Source: Gigantopelta aegis (taxonomy: Eukaryota; Mollusca; Gastropoda; Neomphalida; Peltospiridae). Taken from it: a stretch of DNA of 64,000 nucleotides. Position numbers and translations under genes: made by a program. Positions 44,723 through 54,672 of this stretch are shown here, in pieces (position 1 is the first letter of the stretch; the number at the start of each line of letters is the position of its first letter). The notes under the pieces are model-generated. The model did not search any database. It was not told the DNA's origin and saw only the letters and a program-made list of their open reading frames with translations. The stretch covers positions 77,736,263 to 77,800,262 of the forward strand of contig NC_054704.1 of the NCBI RefSeq assembly GCF_016097555.1, in the 5' to 3' direction.

Positions 44723-45880
44723 ATAACAATAACAAGAATGTCGACTAATACATTTTCAATGAATTTATATACCCTACCTAACTTGTATTTTACGTGGTTT
44801 ACACATTGCTACAATAGCACGTGCAGTCATAGATCGAAATAATGATGTTATTGACCAAGCAATGCTATCGTATTTTGAACATTCAGGGCTGTGTCTGCGG
44901 GATGAAAAAGTGGTTGAACCCATACGAGTCCGAACAATAGCCCTTTGGTTTTTCGCATTACAAATGTAACACCCCACCCCCAAACCCCAGCCCCTAGCAC
45001 CACCCTAAATACTATATATATATATATACGTATGAGTTCCCAATTTAGAGGCAAATTAAATAACATGTTTATTATTATTTGATGTTGGTGGCCTTTGACA
45101 TTTTATCCCCCCCCCCCCCGGTCTTCTGGGTCCGGCCCTGCATTAAATTTATTTATAAATTTGGAAAGCACATTCCTGCGGTGTGTGAGGTGATTTGTGT
45201 TTATTACTGTGCTACACCTCAGTTGTGTTAGGTTAGGTATGGTATGCGAATATATAATTGATATAATAAAATAAAAATACATAATACATTAGCTAAATTT
45301 ATTAAATATAATGCACCTACAACAAAGGGTTACATGTTCTGTTTGTTTACATCTATGTTTAACGGAAAGATTAGACAATGCTGTTACACACTGCAAAACA
45401 ATAATAACCTTGATTTCATGAAACAAGCTATAATGGCCTTCACGTAGCCTCAGATCCCAATGTTTTGATATGCAAATGACCGTAGTTATTTATAGGCGAA
45501 ATAACGTGCATTCAAACGACACAGAGATTTTTAAAAAGTGGAACTAAGTCAACTTCGTGCATTTTATATGATGATTTGTATATAAAACCTGTCGGGGTTT
45601 GGGTTTGTTTTCATGTAAATGCAAAGAAAACAAATATCGAATAGAAAATAAACGTAACATTTGCAAAAAACTTTGGGTCTAAATAATTGAACAGGGTAAT
45701 AGTAAACAAACTCCATTCTTACACGGATTACCACTAAAATTGTGAGTCGCATGATAGAAATACATAGTGAAAAGGATTCTAACCGTCTTTCTTCCACGAG
45801 TTATCGAGGGGTTTATTATAAGCATCCCCCCCCCCCCCCCCCCCGACAAATATTGAACATTTAATTGCATTTAATAATTA

Positions 45881-46000
45881 TTTATACTGGTCGTAATGCC
45901 GCTAAAGGCGCTGATCCATCCAAGTACTAACCGAGTTCAAAGTTCGTAACATCGGTACAATGGCGAGAATCGCACCATGGATGTGATATAACCGTGGTGT
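45881..46000 (-). pseudogene. 5S rRNA-like pseudogene or 5S-headed repeat
   Basis: On the minus strand GGTTAGTACTTGGATGG is an exact match to the conserved 3' part of animal 5S rRNA (box C region of the internal promoter), followed by a weaker cgcctttagcggcattacg. Upstream, cacggttatatcac resembles the 5S start (acgaccatatcac) and gattctcgcc resembles ggttctcgtc at the right spacing. Overall length is about 120 nt, as in 5S. The middle is diverged, so it is not a functional gene. The alternatives are a processed pseudogene or the head of a 5S-derived SINE. The 5S comparison is from memory. Confidence 0.72.
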
Positions 46001-46260
46001 GATGACGTCAGTTTGCTGTGTGACCTTTCCGTGTTTTAAGACTGAAGAGCGATGCATGGGAAAACCAAGCCTGTCGTGTTGGAACTTGCGTGTACATACA
46101 CGAGCATTGACGTCACAAGGAAAACAAAGACGAAAAGTAGGAAATAGGTATATTAATATAGAATAGCATTAACATTAAATAAAGTTCACATGAAAATGTC
46201 GCGAGGGATTAACAGTTAGCTCTATTGTTCTATATTTAGAAATAAAAATGAAACAACTAG
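46001..46260. promoter_or_regulatory. Two CRE palindromes near the 5S-like sequence
   Basis: TGACGTCA at 46003-46010 and 46108-46115, 105 bp apart. Reading minus-ward, the first lies directly upstream of the 5S-like start. No gene is seen to the right. Confidence 0.4.
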
Positions 46261-46369
46261 CCACCGAAAGTATATACTAACATTGTTAAGAGAAAAGAAA
46301 CCCGTTGTCACCGCATTGCCCATTCTTACCGAATATCAATTGGTGGTTATTTACATTTGTATATGCATC

Positions 46370-46372
46370 CTC

Positions 46373-46403
<31 letters not shown>

Positions 46404-46405
46404 AC
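46370..46405 (+). repeat. Compound (C)n(AC)n tract
   Basis: C-run followed by CA repeats, between decayed minus-strand SINE central-domain pieces (46275-46350 and 46405-46450). Confidence 0.9.
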
Positions 46406-46519
46406 AACAGCCATCTTTGATATACCAGTCGTGTCGTACTGCTTGGAAAGTGAAAAACAGTAGCAACATAATTTGTAATAGTATGCCAGTATGGTTGTGG
46501 TACATTAGTAATATTGTTA

Positions 46520-46865
46520 TAGTAATGGTGGTGGTGGTAGTAGTACTACTACTAGTAGTAGTAGCAGTAGCAGCAGTAGCATTCATTTCAACTTATTTTC
46601 GTGCTTATATCCAATTAAGGTTCAATCACGCTGTCCTGGGAACACACCTCAGCTATCTTGGCTGTCTGTCCAGGACAGTGGGTTAGTTGTTGGTTGGTTA
46701 GTGGTTAGTGAGAGAGAAGAGGGTGTAGTGGCCTTACACCTACCAGAACTCGCTCTGGGTTGGAGGTGGTACCGGGCTGCGAACCATGTACCCACTAGCC
46801 TGTATTCTGATGGCTTAACCACTGTGTCACCGAGCCCGGTAGCAGTAGCAGAATTAGTAGTAGTT

Positions 46866-46897
<32 letters not shown>

Positions 46898-46940
46898 TCT
46901 AGTACTAGCAGTAGCAGTAGCAGTAGCAGTAGTAGTCGAT
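46520..46940 (+). repeat. (GTA)n-type microsatellite split by a SINE-C
   Basis: GTG/GTA/GCA trinucleotide repeats run from about 46525 to 46581 and resume at about 46848-46937. The interruption at 46582-46847 is a minus-strand SINE-C (catttcaacttattttcgtg to tgtcaccgagcccgg). Confidence 0.92.
46582..46847 (-). repeat. SINE-C inserted in a trinucleotide repeat
   Basis: Complete from the 3' end to the head. Flanks agcagtagca and agcagtagca are compatible with a target-site duplication but cannot be separated from the microsatellite. Confidence 0.86.
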
Positions 46941-47033
46941 GTTGTGGAAGCTGATGGTGGTGTTGTATCAGCGGTGGTGGCAACATCAGAATGCATGCCA
47001 TTCATAGGAATTTAAATATCCCATGGACACATT

Positions 47034-47240
47034 TTAAGGTTAAAATGTGTAACGTCTCTTAAGGCTGGTAAGGTTAAGGCTACAAATGACATTACTTATC
47101 CGGGTGACGAATCATTTCTTTTGTTACATAAGTCTCGTTTGTTGTTTCCAGGTAATTAATTGGCGTTCTACTTAGCGCTCTGTATTGTAATCTATGAGAG
47201 TGAACATCCGGGACAGGTTACGAATACCTGTAGATGGGCG
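47034..47240 (+). mobile_element. Inverted-repeat dispersed element, copy
   Basis: aggttaaaatgtgtaacgtc, ttgttacataagtctc, aattggcgttctacttagcg, gggacaggttacgaatacct and the reversed end tgtagatgggcgtaa. Same family as 36164. Confidence 0.78.
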
Positions 47241-47281
47241 TAACACTTAAGCTGTTTTCTTGTTTGACTTGCACGTGTTAA

Positions 47282-47603
47282 GTAGACGGAATGTAGCCCA
47301 GTGGTAAAGCGCTTGCTTGATGCCCTGTCGGTCTAGGATTGATCCCTGTCGGTGGGCCCATATGGCTATTTCTCGTTCCAGCCAGTGCAACCACGACTGG
47401 TATATCAAAGGCCGTGGTATGTGCTGTCCTGACTGTGGAATGGTTCATATAAAATATCCCTTGCTACTATTTGTACTAACGGGAAAATATAGCGGGTTTC
47501 CTCTCTAAGCCTATATGTCAAAATTACCAAATATTTGACATCCAATAGCCGATGATTAATAAATCAATGTGCTCTAGTGGTGTCATTAAAATACAACTTT
47601 TTA
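47282..47603 (+). repeat. SINE, head H1, tail B, with 10-bp target-site duplication
   Basis: CACGTGTTAA at 47272-47281 and 47604-47613. Head gaatgtagcccagtggtaaa, central domain, tail B (ccgatgattaataaatcaat, gtgtcattaaaatacaac). Confidence 0.91.
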
Positions 47604-47649
47604 CACGTGTTAACTTTTGTTTTCGCTTGTTAGTTCCAACAGTAGTTGT

Positions 47650-47683
47650 CGTACTAGTAGTAGTAGTAGAGGTAGTGGTAGTG

Positions 47684-47752
<69 letters not shown>

Positions 47753-47835
47753 ATAGTAGTAGTAGCAGTAGTGGATGTAATAGTAATAATACTAGTAGTA
47801 GTGGTGGTGGTGGCGGTGGTGATAGTACTAACGCT
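47650..47835 (+). repeat. (AGT)n microsatellite
   Basis: Long AGT array with GGT variants. Poly-Val and poly-Ser reading frames through it are artefacts. A short SINE relic (gccagtcgtggtgcactggc) follows. Confidence 0.96.
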
Positions 47836-47984
47836 TTTTCATATGCCAGTCGTGGTGCACTGGCTTAGCACAGATTGTGTCTATTTATTTTAAAATTTGA
47901 AAACGTGTTTACTTTGGAGTGTCACATTCAAGTGACATAAACATGTCATCAGCAGTAATATAAATCTGTGTTCCTCCACGAAAC

Positions 47985-48195
47985 TTGAGGTTAAAATGTA
48001 TAACGCAATGTGCTTGGTTGGATTCGTTAATGTTTTGTGGCGATGACGAATGGTTTCTTTCGTTACATAATTCTATTTGGTTTAAAGTAACTAATTGGTG
48101 TTCTACCTAGCGCACTGTGCTGTTATCTATGACTTCTCGTCATTGCGGGAGTGAAAATCCGGGACACGTTACGAATACCTGCAGATCAAAAGTAA
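47985..48195 (+). mobile_element. Inverted-repeat dispersed element, copy
   Basis: gaggttaaaatgtataacgc, cgttacataattctatttgg, ggtgttctacctagcgcact, gggacacgttacgaatacct and the reversed end gcagatcaaaagtaag. Confidence 0.8.
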
Positions 48196-48258
48196 GTAAC
48201 ACTTGGTTTAAAATGGATGTCTTCTTCTTTAAAGCTGCAGTCTCGCCTCATTTACTAA

Positions 48259-48544
48259 GAAAGAAATGCTTTATTTAACGACGCACTCAACACATTTTAT
48301 TTACGGTTATATGGCGTCAGACATGGTTAAGGACCACACATATTGAGAGAGGAAACCCGCTGTCGCCACTTTATGGGCTACTCTTTTTGATTAGCAGCAA
48401 GGGATCTTTTATATGCACCATCCCACAGACAGGGTAGTACATACCACGGCCTTTGATATACCAGTTGTGGTGCACTGGCTGGAACGAGAAATAGCCCAAT
48501 GGGCCCATCGAGCGAGCGCTTTACCAGTGGGCTACGTCCCGCAC
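48259..48544 (-). repeat. SINE, head H1, tail A, with 17-bp target-site duplication
   Basis: CTCGCCTCATTTACTAA at 48242-48258 and 48545-48561 flanks a copy running from the reversed tail (atttaacgacgcactcaaca) to the reversed head (taccagtgggctacgtcccg). The head is partly deleted, so the B box is missing. Confidence 0.93.
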
Positions 48545-48616
48545 CTCGCCTCATTTACTAATGCAAAATACAAACGTAACCTCAGTTTTAATCAACTCGT
48601 GTTTTATAGCTGTCAC

Positions 48617-48842
48617 CGGCCATGGTGATGTAGTGGTTAGGCCATCGGACATAAGGTTGGTAGGTTTTGGGTTCGCACCCCGGTGCCGGCTCCCACCCAG
48701 AGCGAGCTTAGCGGCTCATTGGGTAGGTGTACGGCAACTACACCGACTTTTCACTCACTAACTAACCTGAATAGACTTTGTGTGCTCAGGACAGCGTGCT
48801 TGAACTTTAATTGGATGTAAGCACAAAAATAAGTATAAATGA
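48617..48842 (+). repeat. SINE-C copy
   Basis: ccggccatggtgatgtagtg head, ttcgcaccccggtgccggct, cccacccagagcgagcttag, 3' end ggatgtaagcacaaaaataa. Confidence 0.86.
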
Positions 48843-48912
48843 AATATATATATATCTCGCTGTCAACAGTTATCGTCAAGTGTTTTCATACATGCATGTC
48901 GGCAGTTTGGGT

Positions 48913-49190
48913 GTTAAAGTTTGTTTTGTTTAACGAAAACACTAGAGCACATTGATTTATTAATAATCGGCTATTGATTGTCAAATATTTGGTCATTTTG
49001 ACTTTGGGTCTTCGGAATAAACGTATCTTTTATATGCACTTTTCCGCAGACAGTACAACCCATACCACATCCTTTGATATACCAGTCGTTGGGCATCGGT
49101 CAAAGAACCGTTACGGGACCACCGAGGCGGTTCGATCTCTTCGAGTCAAGCAGCTCGTGCGAACTTTCTACCGACTCAGCTAGATCCAGG
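48913..49190 (-). repeat. SINE, head H3, tail B
   Basis: Reversed tail (ttgtttaacgaaaacactag), central domain and the reversed H3 head (ttctaccgactcagctagat, ggcggttcgatctc). Confidence 0.8.
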
Positions 49191-49202
49191 CCTCCTTGAA
49201 AT

Positions 49203-49440
49203 CGACCCCGTCGGTGGGTCCATTTGGCTATTTCTCGTTCCAGCCAGTGTACCACGACTATTGGAATATTAAATGCCGTGGTATGTGCTATCTTGTCTGT
49301 GGGATGGTGCATATAAAAGATCCCTTGTTGCTAATCGAAGAGAGTAGCACATGAAGTGGCAACAGCGGGTTTCCTCTCTCAATTTCTGTGTGGTCCTTAA
49401 TCATATGCCCGATTCCATATAACCGTGAATAAAAACGGCC
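49203..49440 (+). repeat. SINE with partial head, tail A
   Basis: gaccccgtcggtgggtccat through atataaaagatcccttgttg to ccatataaccgtgaataaaa; terminal tail missing. Confidence 0.83.
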
Positions 49441-50620
49441 CCGAACGAAAACGGAACCAAATTGGACAAAACTGAACAAAAATCTATGGCTTTATGATTT
49501 AAACAGAACCAAACATTTTAAAATGTCTGGCTGAAACGGCATTACAAATGTTTTTTTATAACTAATTTCAGTTTGGTTTGACGTAAGAAGGAAACTAAAG
49601 TGTTTTGGTAATTGCAAAAGTATACAATTTTTTTTGCAATTTAGAAAACAATCGGCTCAGAAAGATATATATAATTGGTCAGGCACGACTGTCGTGGGCA
49701 CAACCTCTGACTTCGCCAGCGTGTTCTGTCCATGACAGGGATGCAATACCTGCCTACCACTGTCTTTTTGTTTTAACAGCCAGAGCAATTGTTGGAACCT
49801 AGTGTTGAACGTGATCTCTTGAAGCATTAGTCTAGATATATATCATTGGTGACTGCAAGCTTTGTGGCTAATAAAAATATACGGCTCAATATTGCCCTTA
49901 ATAAAAAATATACGGCTCAATAATGCCCTGTAACGCGACTATGAGGTTGATGACATATAAAACAAAAGTCCTAAGGCTATAGCCTTGTTAGCTTGTGGGT
50001 TAATCCGGCCACGGTATTGACTGAATTTCTTTCTTTCTCAACCGTTCGCGCGCGCGTCTAAATCGTAACAGTGCTTACAAACAGTGTGTACATGTAACAA
50101 AGATGATTGTTAAACCAGTCCTATCAAGTATCATTCTCAAAAGCGTACGAGACAGGGGAGCAGTGCTGAAGAAAATTTCAAATTCGGACAAAAATTATAT
50201 AGATATTCAGGCAAAATGTTCTAACCTGAGACCTTTTTACCATGTATTTCCATCATTCTACCCTCAAAATTAGTTGTAATCCATGTAAAAATGCGCAGTG
50301 ATACGTTTGCAGCCTAATATAGCTTTTTGGTAGTAATGCTAATATGATTATATTATTTTTTCCAGATTCGGTCATTTTCGTTTAATTCGGGCAAAACTAC
50401 CCCCCCCCCCCACACACACACACACACACACACACTTACAAAAATGGAAGCCCGTTGATCATTCTTTAAACCAGATCAAATAATTTTAACCCTGGGTGGA
50501 TCCAGTTTCAGACTGGGTTTATTCCAAACCCAACCAGTGTCATACTACTAGTATATCTAAGGCCGTGGTATGAAAAATGTATCTGCTTTGCTCTAAGACA
50601 ACGTGTCGAATAAAACAAAC
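49441..50620. other. Intergenic with a dispersed repeat copy at 50146-50400
   Basis: 50146-50400 is copy 2 of the repeat at 41573. aaaaatatacggctcaata.tgccct is duplicated in tandem at 49865-49930. A C-run then (CA)n tract lies at 50400-50437. gtttggtttgacgtaagaag (49570) is an inverted relative of the 673-bp unit. No gene. Confidence 0.5.
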
Positions 50621-50624
50621 CACG

Positions 50625-50880
50625 TTTGTTTTGTTTAACGACACCACTAGAGCACATTGATTTATTAATCACTGACTATTATAGTCACATATAGGAAACC
50701 CGCTACATTTTTTCCATTAGTAGCAAGGAATCTTTTATATACACCATCCCACAGACAGGATAGCACATACCACTGCACTACATGTCGAAAATTATCCAGT
50801 TTTGGCATAAATTAGCCGATGATTAATAAATCAATGTTCTGTTGTGGTATAGTTACACCAAACAAACTTTAATTTAATTT
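50625..50880. repeat. Inverted SINE pair, tail B
   Basis: 50625-50780 is a 5'-truncated minus-strand copy (tgtttaacgacaccactaga). 50783-50880 is a plus-strand tail relic (ccgatgattaataaatcaat). Confidence 0.78.
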
Positions 50881-51422
50881 TGTTTTCTCCTCAGAAACAC
50901 ATCTGACATTTGTATGTATGAACATTTGTGTAAGTGTGTAATCGCGAGTCTGTGCATGTATATATGTGCAGTGTGCATAACTGTATGTGTAATTGTGCGA
51001 TTGCAAGCGCGCGTATATATGTATGTGTGTGAATGTGTGAAATGAATTAATGAAAGCTTAATGACACTCTAGCACAGAATGCGTATTATTATTGACGTGT
51101 GCGTGCATGTGCATGCGCGCGAGTATGTGTGTGTTCGTAAAACAATGGTTTGTACACAAATGGATGGAAGGCATGTATACCTGTATGCATGCAGTGTCTT
51201 CAACATGTGTGCATATTTTGGTCTCATTCATCCAACACTCTCCCAACCCCCACCCCACCCCTACCTCCACCCTAAAAATAAATAAATAAATAAACAGAAG
51301 ATGGTCGCTTTGACACACATAAAAAAGAAGTAAATATTGCTCACGGATGTTTTTTTACACCAAAATGGAACAACTGGTGTTCATTGTACAATTATTGTCA
51401 TTTTGTTTTGTTTTTTCGCTCA
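50881..51422. other. Intergenic, GT/TG-rich, no gene seen
   Basis: Many TGTG and ATGCATG motifs (50905-51200) and an AAATAAAT run near 51280. Short open frames are simple-sequence artefacts. Confidence 0.45.
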
Positions 51423-51705
51423 ACCGGCCTCGGTGGTTCAGTGGTTAAGCCACTGGACTACAGACTGGTTGGTACAGAGTTCGCAGTTCGGTACCGGCTC
51501 CAACCCAGAGCGAGTTCTTAAGGGCTCAATGGGGGGTAAGTGTAAGACCACTACACACTCTACTCTCTCTCTCTCTCTCTAATCACTAATCACTAACCAA
51601 CTAACAAATAACCCACTGTCCTTGACAGACAGTCTAGATACACCCCAGGACAGCGTGCTTGAACCTTCATTGGATATAAGCACGAAAATAAGTTGAAATG
51701 AAATG
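51423..51705 (+). repeat. Full-length SINE-C copy
   Basis: ccggcctcggtggttcagtg head, gttcgcagttcggtaccggc, ccaacccagagcgagttctt, actgtccttgacagacagtc, 3' end ggatataagcacgaaaataa then gttgaaatgaaatg. Confidence 0.92.
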
Positions 51706-52022
51706 TTTTCTTCTTGGTGCTGCGAAAGAATCAAAGTAATGTAGCAGTGCGATATGAAAGGTGTGTGTGTGTGTTTTTAGATGTGATAAACGCAGTGTCA
51801 ACAGCGATCAACCGAACATGTAATTGTTCAAACACATGTTCGCCCTAAGGTGTCTCGGTGCAGAAGAGTCAATTCAAGTAGGCGTTGTCTTTTTGTTCTG
51901 CATCGTTCGGTGAATACTCGTACTGATCAAGGTGACACAGTGTATGCCAAAAATGTGCGCTATCTTTCTTATTTTATTCATATGCCCTCTCTCCTTATCT
52001 CTGTCTCTCTTCATATGTTCAT

Positions 52023-52025
52023 GAC

Positions 52026-52088
<63 letters not shown>
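52023..52088 (+). repeat. (CT)n microsatellite
   Basis: About 33 CT units. Confidence 0.96.
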
Positions 52089-52090
<2 letters not shown>

Positions 52091-52137
52091 ATGTTCATGG
52101 TATCTATATCTCTGTCTGTCGCTCTCTGCGTCTGTCT

Positions 52138-52430
52138 TTCGCATAAAAGATCTCTTGCCGCTAATTGAAAAGAGTAGTTTGCGGAGTAGCGGCAGCGGGT
52201 TTTCTTTTTAGTTATCTTTCTGTTCCTTAGGCATATGTCCGACGCCATATAACCGTAAATAAAATGTGTGGAGTGTGTCGTAAAATAATTTGCGCTTCCC
52301 ACAGGCAGGATAGCACACACCATGGCCTTTGTTGAACCAGCCTACCACGACGCCACCGAAGCCGGTCCCAATAGCAGATGATTAATCAGTGTGTTCCAAT
52401 GGTGTCGTTAAACAAAATAAATTTTAAACT
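52138..52430. repeat. SINE patchwork: tail A plus, head H2 minus, tail B plus
   Basis: 52138-52288 carries the central domain end and tail A body (gccatataaccgtaaataaa). 52289-52370 is a reversed fragment with head H2 (accacgacgccaccgaagcc). 52371-52430 is a plus-strand tail-B end (gtgtcgttaaacaaaataaa). Probably several insertions and recombination. Confidence 0.75.
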
Positions 52431-52479
52431 TCAACTTTATTTCAGACCTGTCTGGGAAGCCTGCCACAACCTCAGGGGC

Positions 52480-52795
52480 GGGATGTAGCCCAGTGGTAAA
52501 GCGCTCGCTCGATGCGCGGTCGGTCTGGGATCGATCCCCGTTGGTGGACTCATTGGGCTATTTCTCGTTCCAGTCAGTGCACCACGACTGGTATATCAAA
52601 GGCCGTGGTATGTACTGCCCTGTCTCTGGGAAAGTGCATATAAAAGATCCCTTGCTGCTAATCGAAAAGAGTAGCCCATGAAGTGGCGACAGCGGATTTC
52701 CTTCCTCAATATCTGTGTGGTCCTTAACCATATAACCCTAAATAAAATGTGCTGAGTGCGACGTTAAATAAAACATTTCTTTCTTTCTTTGCCAC
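52480..52795 (+). repeat. Full-length SINE, head H1, tail A
   Basis: gggatgtagcccagtggtaa, gggatcgatccccgttgg, atataaaagatcccttgctg, tcgaaaagagtagcccatga, then tgctgagtgcgacgttaaat and CTTTC repeats. Confidence 0.92.
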
Positions 52796-53039
52796 AATCT
52801 CATTTGTCCCCTTTGGGAGCTCGGTTCATTTGCCTTCAGTCAACTCAAACTTGCCCTTCTTGGAATTTTGTAACATCCACTCCTCCCCTCCCCCTCCACT
52901 TTATACAAAATCCTTAATTCGCCCCGGTTGGTCATCTAAAATGTTATAAAACTAAAGTCTTAGTTCGGTAGAGTATGTTACAGATATTTAGTTATATGTT
53001 ATAATGATGCCCGGGATGATCCATACGACCTCTTCCACC
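52796..53039. other. Intergenic, no gene seen
   Basis: No reading frame or repeat recognised. Confidence 0.4.
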
Positions 53040-53590
53040 ATTCTTTCTAACATAGTCTTGATGTAAGGTCATCTTCTAATGTAGACTTCCAAACTTTTTT
53101 GTACGCGTGGAAACCTTTTTACCCCAACAAATAAAAAAAAAAATGTTTAAAAAAAAAAAAAAAAATCCCCTTTTATTATGTTCTCGCCATGTGGTTATTT
53201 AAGCCTGTGACGTCATGCAACGGAAGTGACGAGTGTAACGAGGTGATTAACACGACAAAGCTACAATGGCAGAAAGCAGACGCGGATCCAGGGGGGGTCG
53301 AGGGGGTCTGGACCCCCCCCCCCCTGCTCGTGACCAACAAGGATTTTGATAACGGGAATATACTTCAAATCCATCTAAAGCTATCTTCAAATATGAAAAT
53401 TTCCTATCGAGAGGGGGCCCTTCAAAGGCTCGACTGGACCCCCCCCCCCTGCTAAAATTCCTGGATCCGCCCCTGGAAAGGCATATATTCAATGCTTGTC
53501 TCTAGTTATTATCTAGACGCTCAGAGACGCACTAATCGAGGCAAACTTCTATTACAGTATTTACGGTACCGTATTTTACATTAATATTGT
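53040..53590 (+). repeat. Dispersed element copy 2, interrupted by a MITE
   Basis: Parallels 22375-23045: cttccaaactt, ttctcgccatgtggttat, gacgtcatgcaac, gagtgtaacg, then gctcagagacgc and agtatttacggta. The interruption here is a hAT-like MITE at 53277-53475, not a SINE. Confidence 0.75.
53277..53475. mobile_element. hAT-like MITE with 5-bp GAAAG flanks
   Basis: Ends CAGACGCGGATCCAGG and CAGGGGCGGATCCAGG are inverted repeats. GAAAG flanks both sides (53272-53276, 53476-53480). Inner segments with opposed G and C runs extend the terminal pairing. Confidence 0.9.
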
Positions 53591-54235
53591 AAAACACCAG
53601 TACGAGTAAGCCTATTCCGTGCTTATAAATCGTTTTATCTCGCCTTCATGTAAAATTCTTTAATCTCATTGGTTGTTTGCCGTTGGACAAATCCCTTATC
53701 CCCCTGTGGGCGGAGCCAAATTCTCTTATACCCCGTCTGTAATTTCCAACAGTTTCCAGCCGCCCCAGTCAATGCTAAAGCAATAATTAGATTATAAATA
53801 ACATTGATAATCAATCAAGTATACATAATTAATTTTATTTTTACTATAAAATACACTATTTCAATACTTTTAAAAGCTGCAATGTTGAACTCGGCCACCT
53901 AATTACGGTCGTGGTGTTATTGTATTAATGCGCGATTAGCAACAGTTGTTTTTTTGTTTTTCATTTTTAATATATATTTTTTTTTACTACATACATTTCT
54001 GATATAAAAAAAAGTTTGGTTTTTTTAATTTTTATTAATATCTGTTTCAGACAATTTCGTATTAAAACATTTGAAGTTAAAAACTCGTTTATCGATGGAA
54101 CTATTTTTCGTCACTGGCAAGTGGTTTCGTTCGCGTCCGCGTGGTACGGCTCCGTTAATAAATTGTTAACAATTATTGTCTGGCGTTATTTTGATTATTT
54201 GGCTATATGGTTTAACATGTCGGCAAGATAAATTC
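53591..54235. other. Intergenic, no gene seen
   Basis: A short frame at 54016-54231 (71 aa) has no recognised domain. It may belong to the element carrying the palindrome that follows. Confidence 0.4.
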
Positions 54236-54375
54236 GTTGTAGAAGCATCTCTCGGGGTATATGGCTTTTTATGTACCCTCTGTGTGTTCTTTTACCCCCT
54301 CGCCTTCGGCTCGGGGTAAAAGAACACACAGAGGGTACATAAAAAGCCATATACCCCTCGTGATGCTTCTACAAC
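54236..54375. repeat. Near-perfect 140-bp foldback palindrome
   Basis: gttgtagaagcatc ... cggggtatatggctttttat, gtaccctctgtgtgttcttt and their reverse complements (aaagaacacacagagggtac, ataaaaagccatatacccc) form arms of about 62 bp around a CTCGCCTTCGGCTCGG centre. The arms are almost identical, so the structure is young or under gene-conversion-like correction. Confidence 0.95.
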
Positions 54376-54504
54376 TTATAATATTTTGTGTATGTTTAGT
54401 AAGTAGGCAAGAACAATTGTTCCTCTGCCCATTCAGGGGCGTAGCGTGACCTGGTCATGGGGGGGTTCGGATATGAACCAAGTGGACCCTTGTTCACACA
54501 CACA

Positions 54505-54557
<53 letters not shown>

Positions 54558-54672
54558 ACACACAACGTATACATATATATATATATTACAATTATATATT
54601 TTAAAAAACCCAAAGAAACAATACAAACGAACAACAAACCACAGAAATTCCACTTACTAGATCGTAACTGGT

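Larger units (their letters stand above)
42571..45702 (-). mobile_element. Tc1/mariner-type transposon with 240-bp terminal inverted repeats
   Basis: 42571-42810 and 45463-45702 are near-identical inverted repeats of 240 bp, starting CTATTAYCCTGTTCAATT and ending ggtcatttgcatatcaaaa. The whole element is flanked by TA on both sides (42569-42570, 45703-45704), the target of Tc1/mariner insertion. The interior holds a minus-strand transposase pseudogene, a (GA)n tract, a SINE and transposon-end fragments (caggcgcggattcagg at 42915; cgggtccggccctgc near 45129). Total 3132 bp, of which a good part is later insertion. Confidence 0.93.

Noticed and set aside
42571..45702. Long inverted repeats as LTRs of a retrotransposon
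   Set aside because: The repeats are inverted, not direct, have TA flanks, and enclose a DDE transposase, so it is a DNA transposon.
47552..47893. Poly-Val / poly-Ser frames of up to 113 codons
   Set aside because: They arise from an (AGT)n microsatellite; no domain and no start context.
54016..54231. 71-codon frame next to the 140-bp palindrome
   Set aside because: Too short and unrecognised to call a gene; noted only as a possible part of the palindrome-bearing element.
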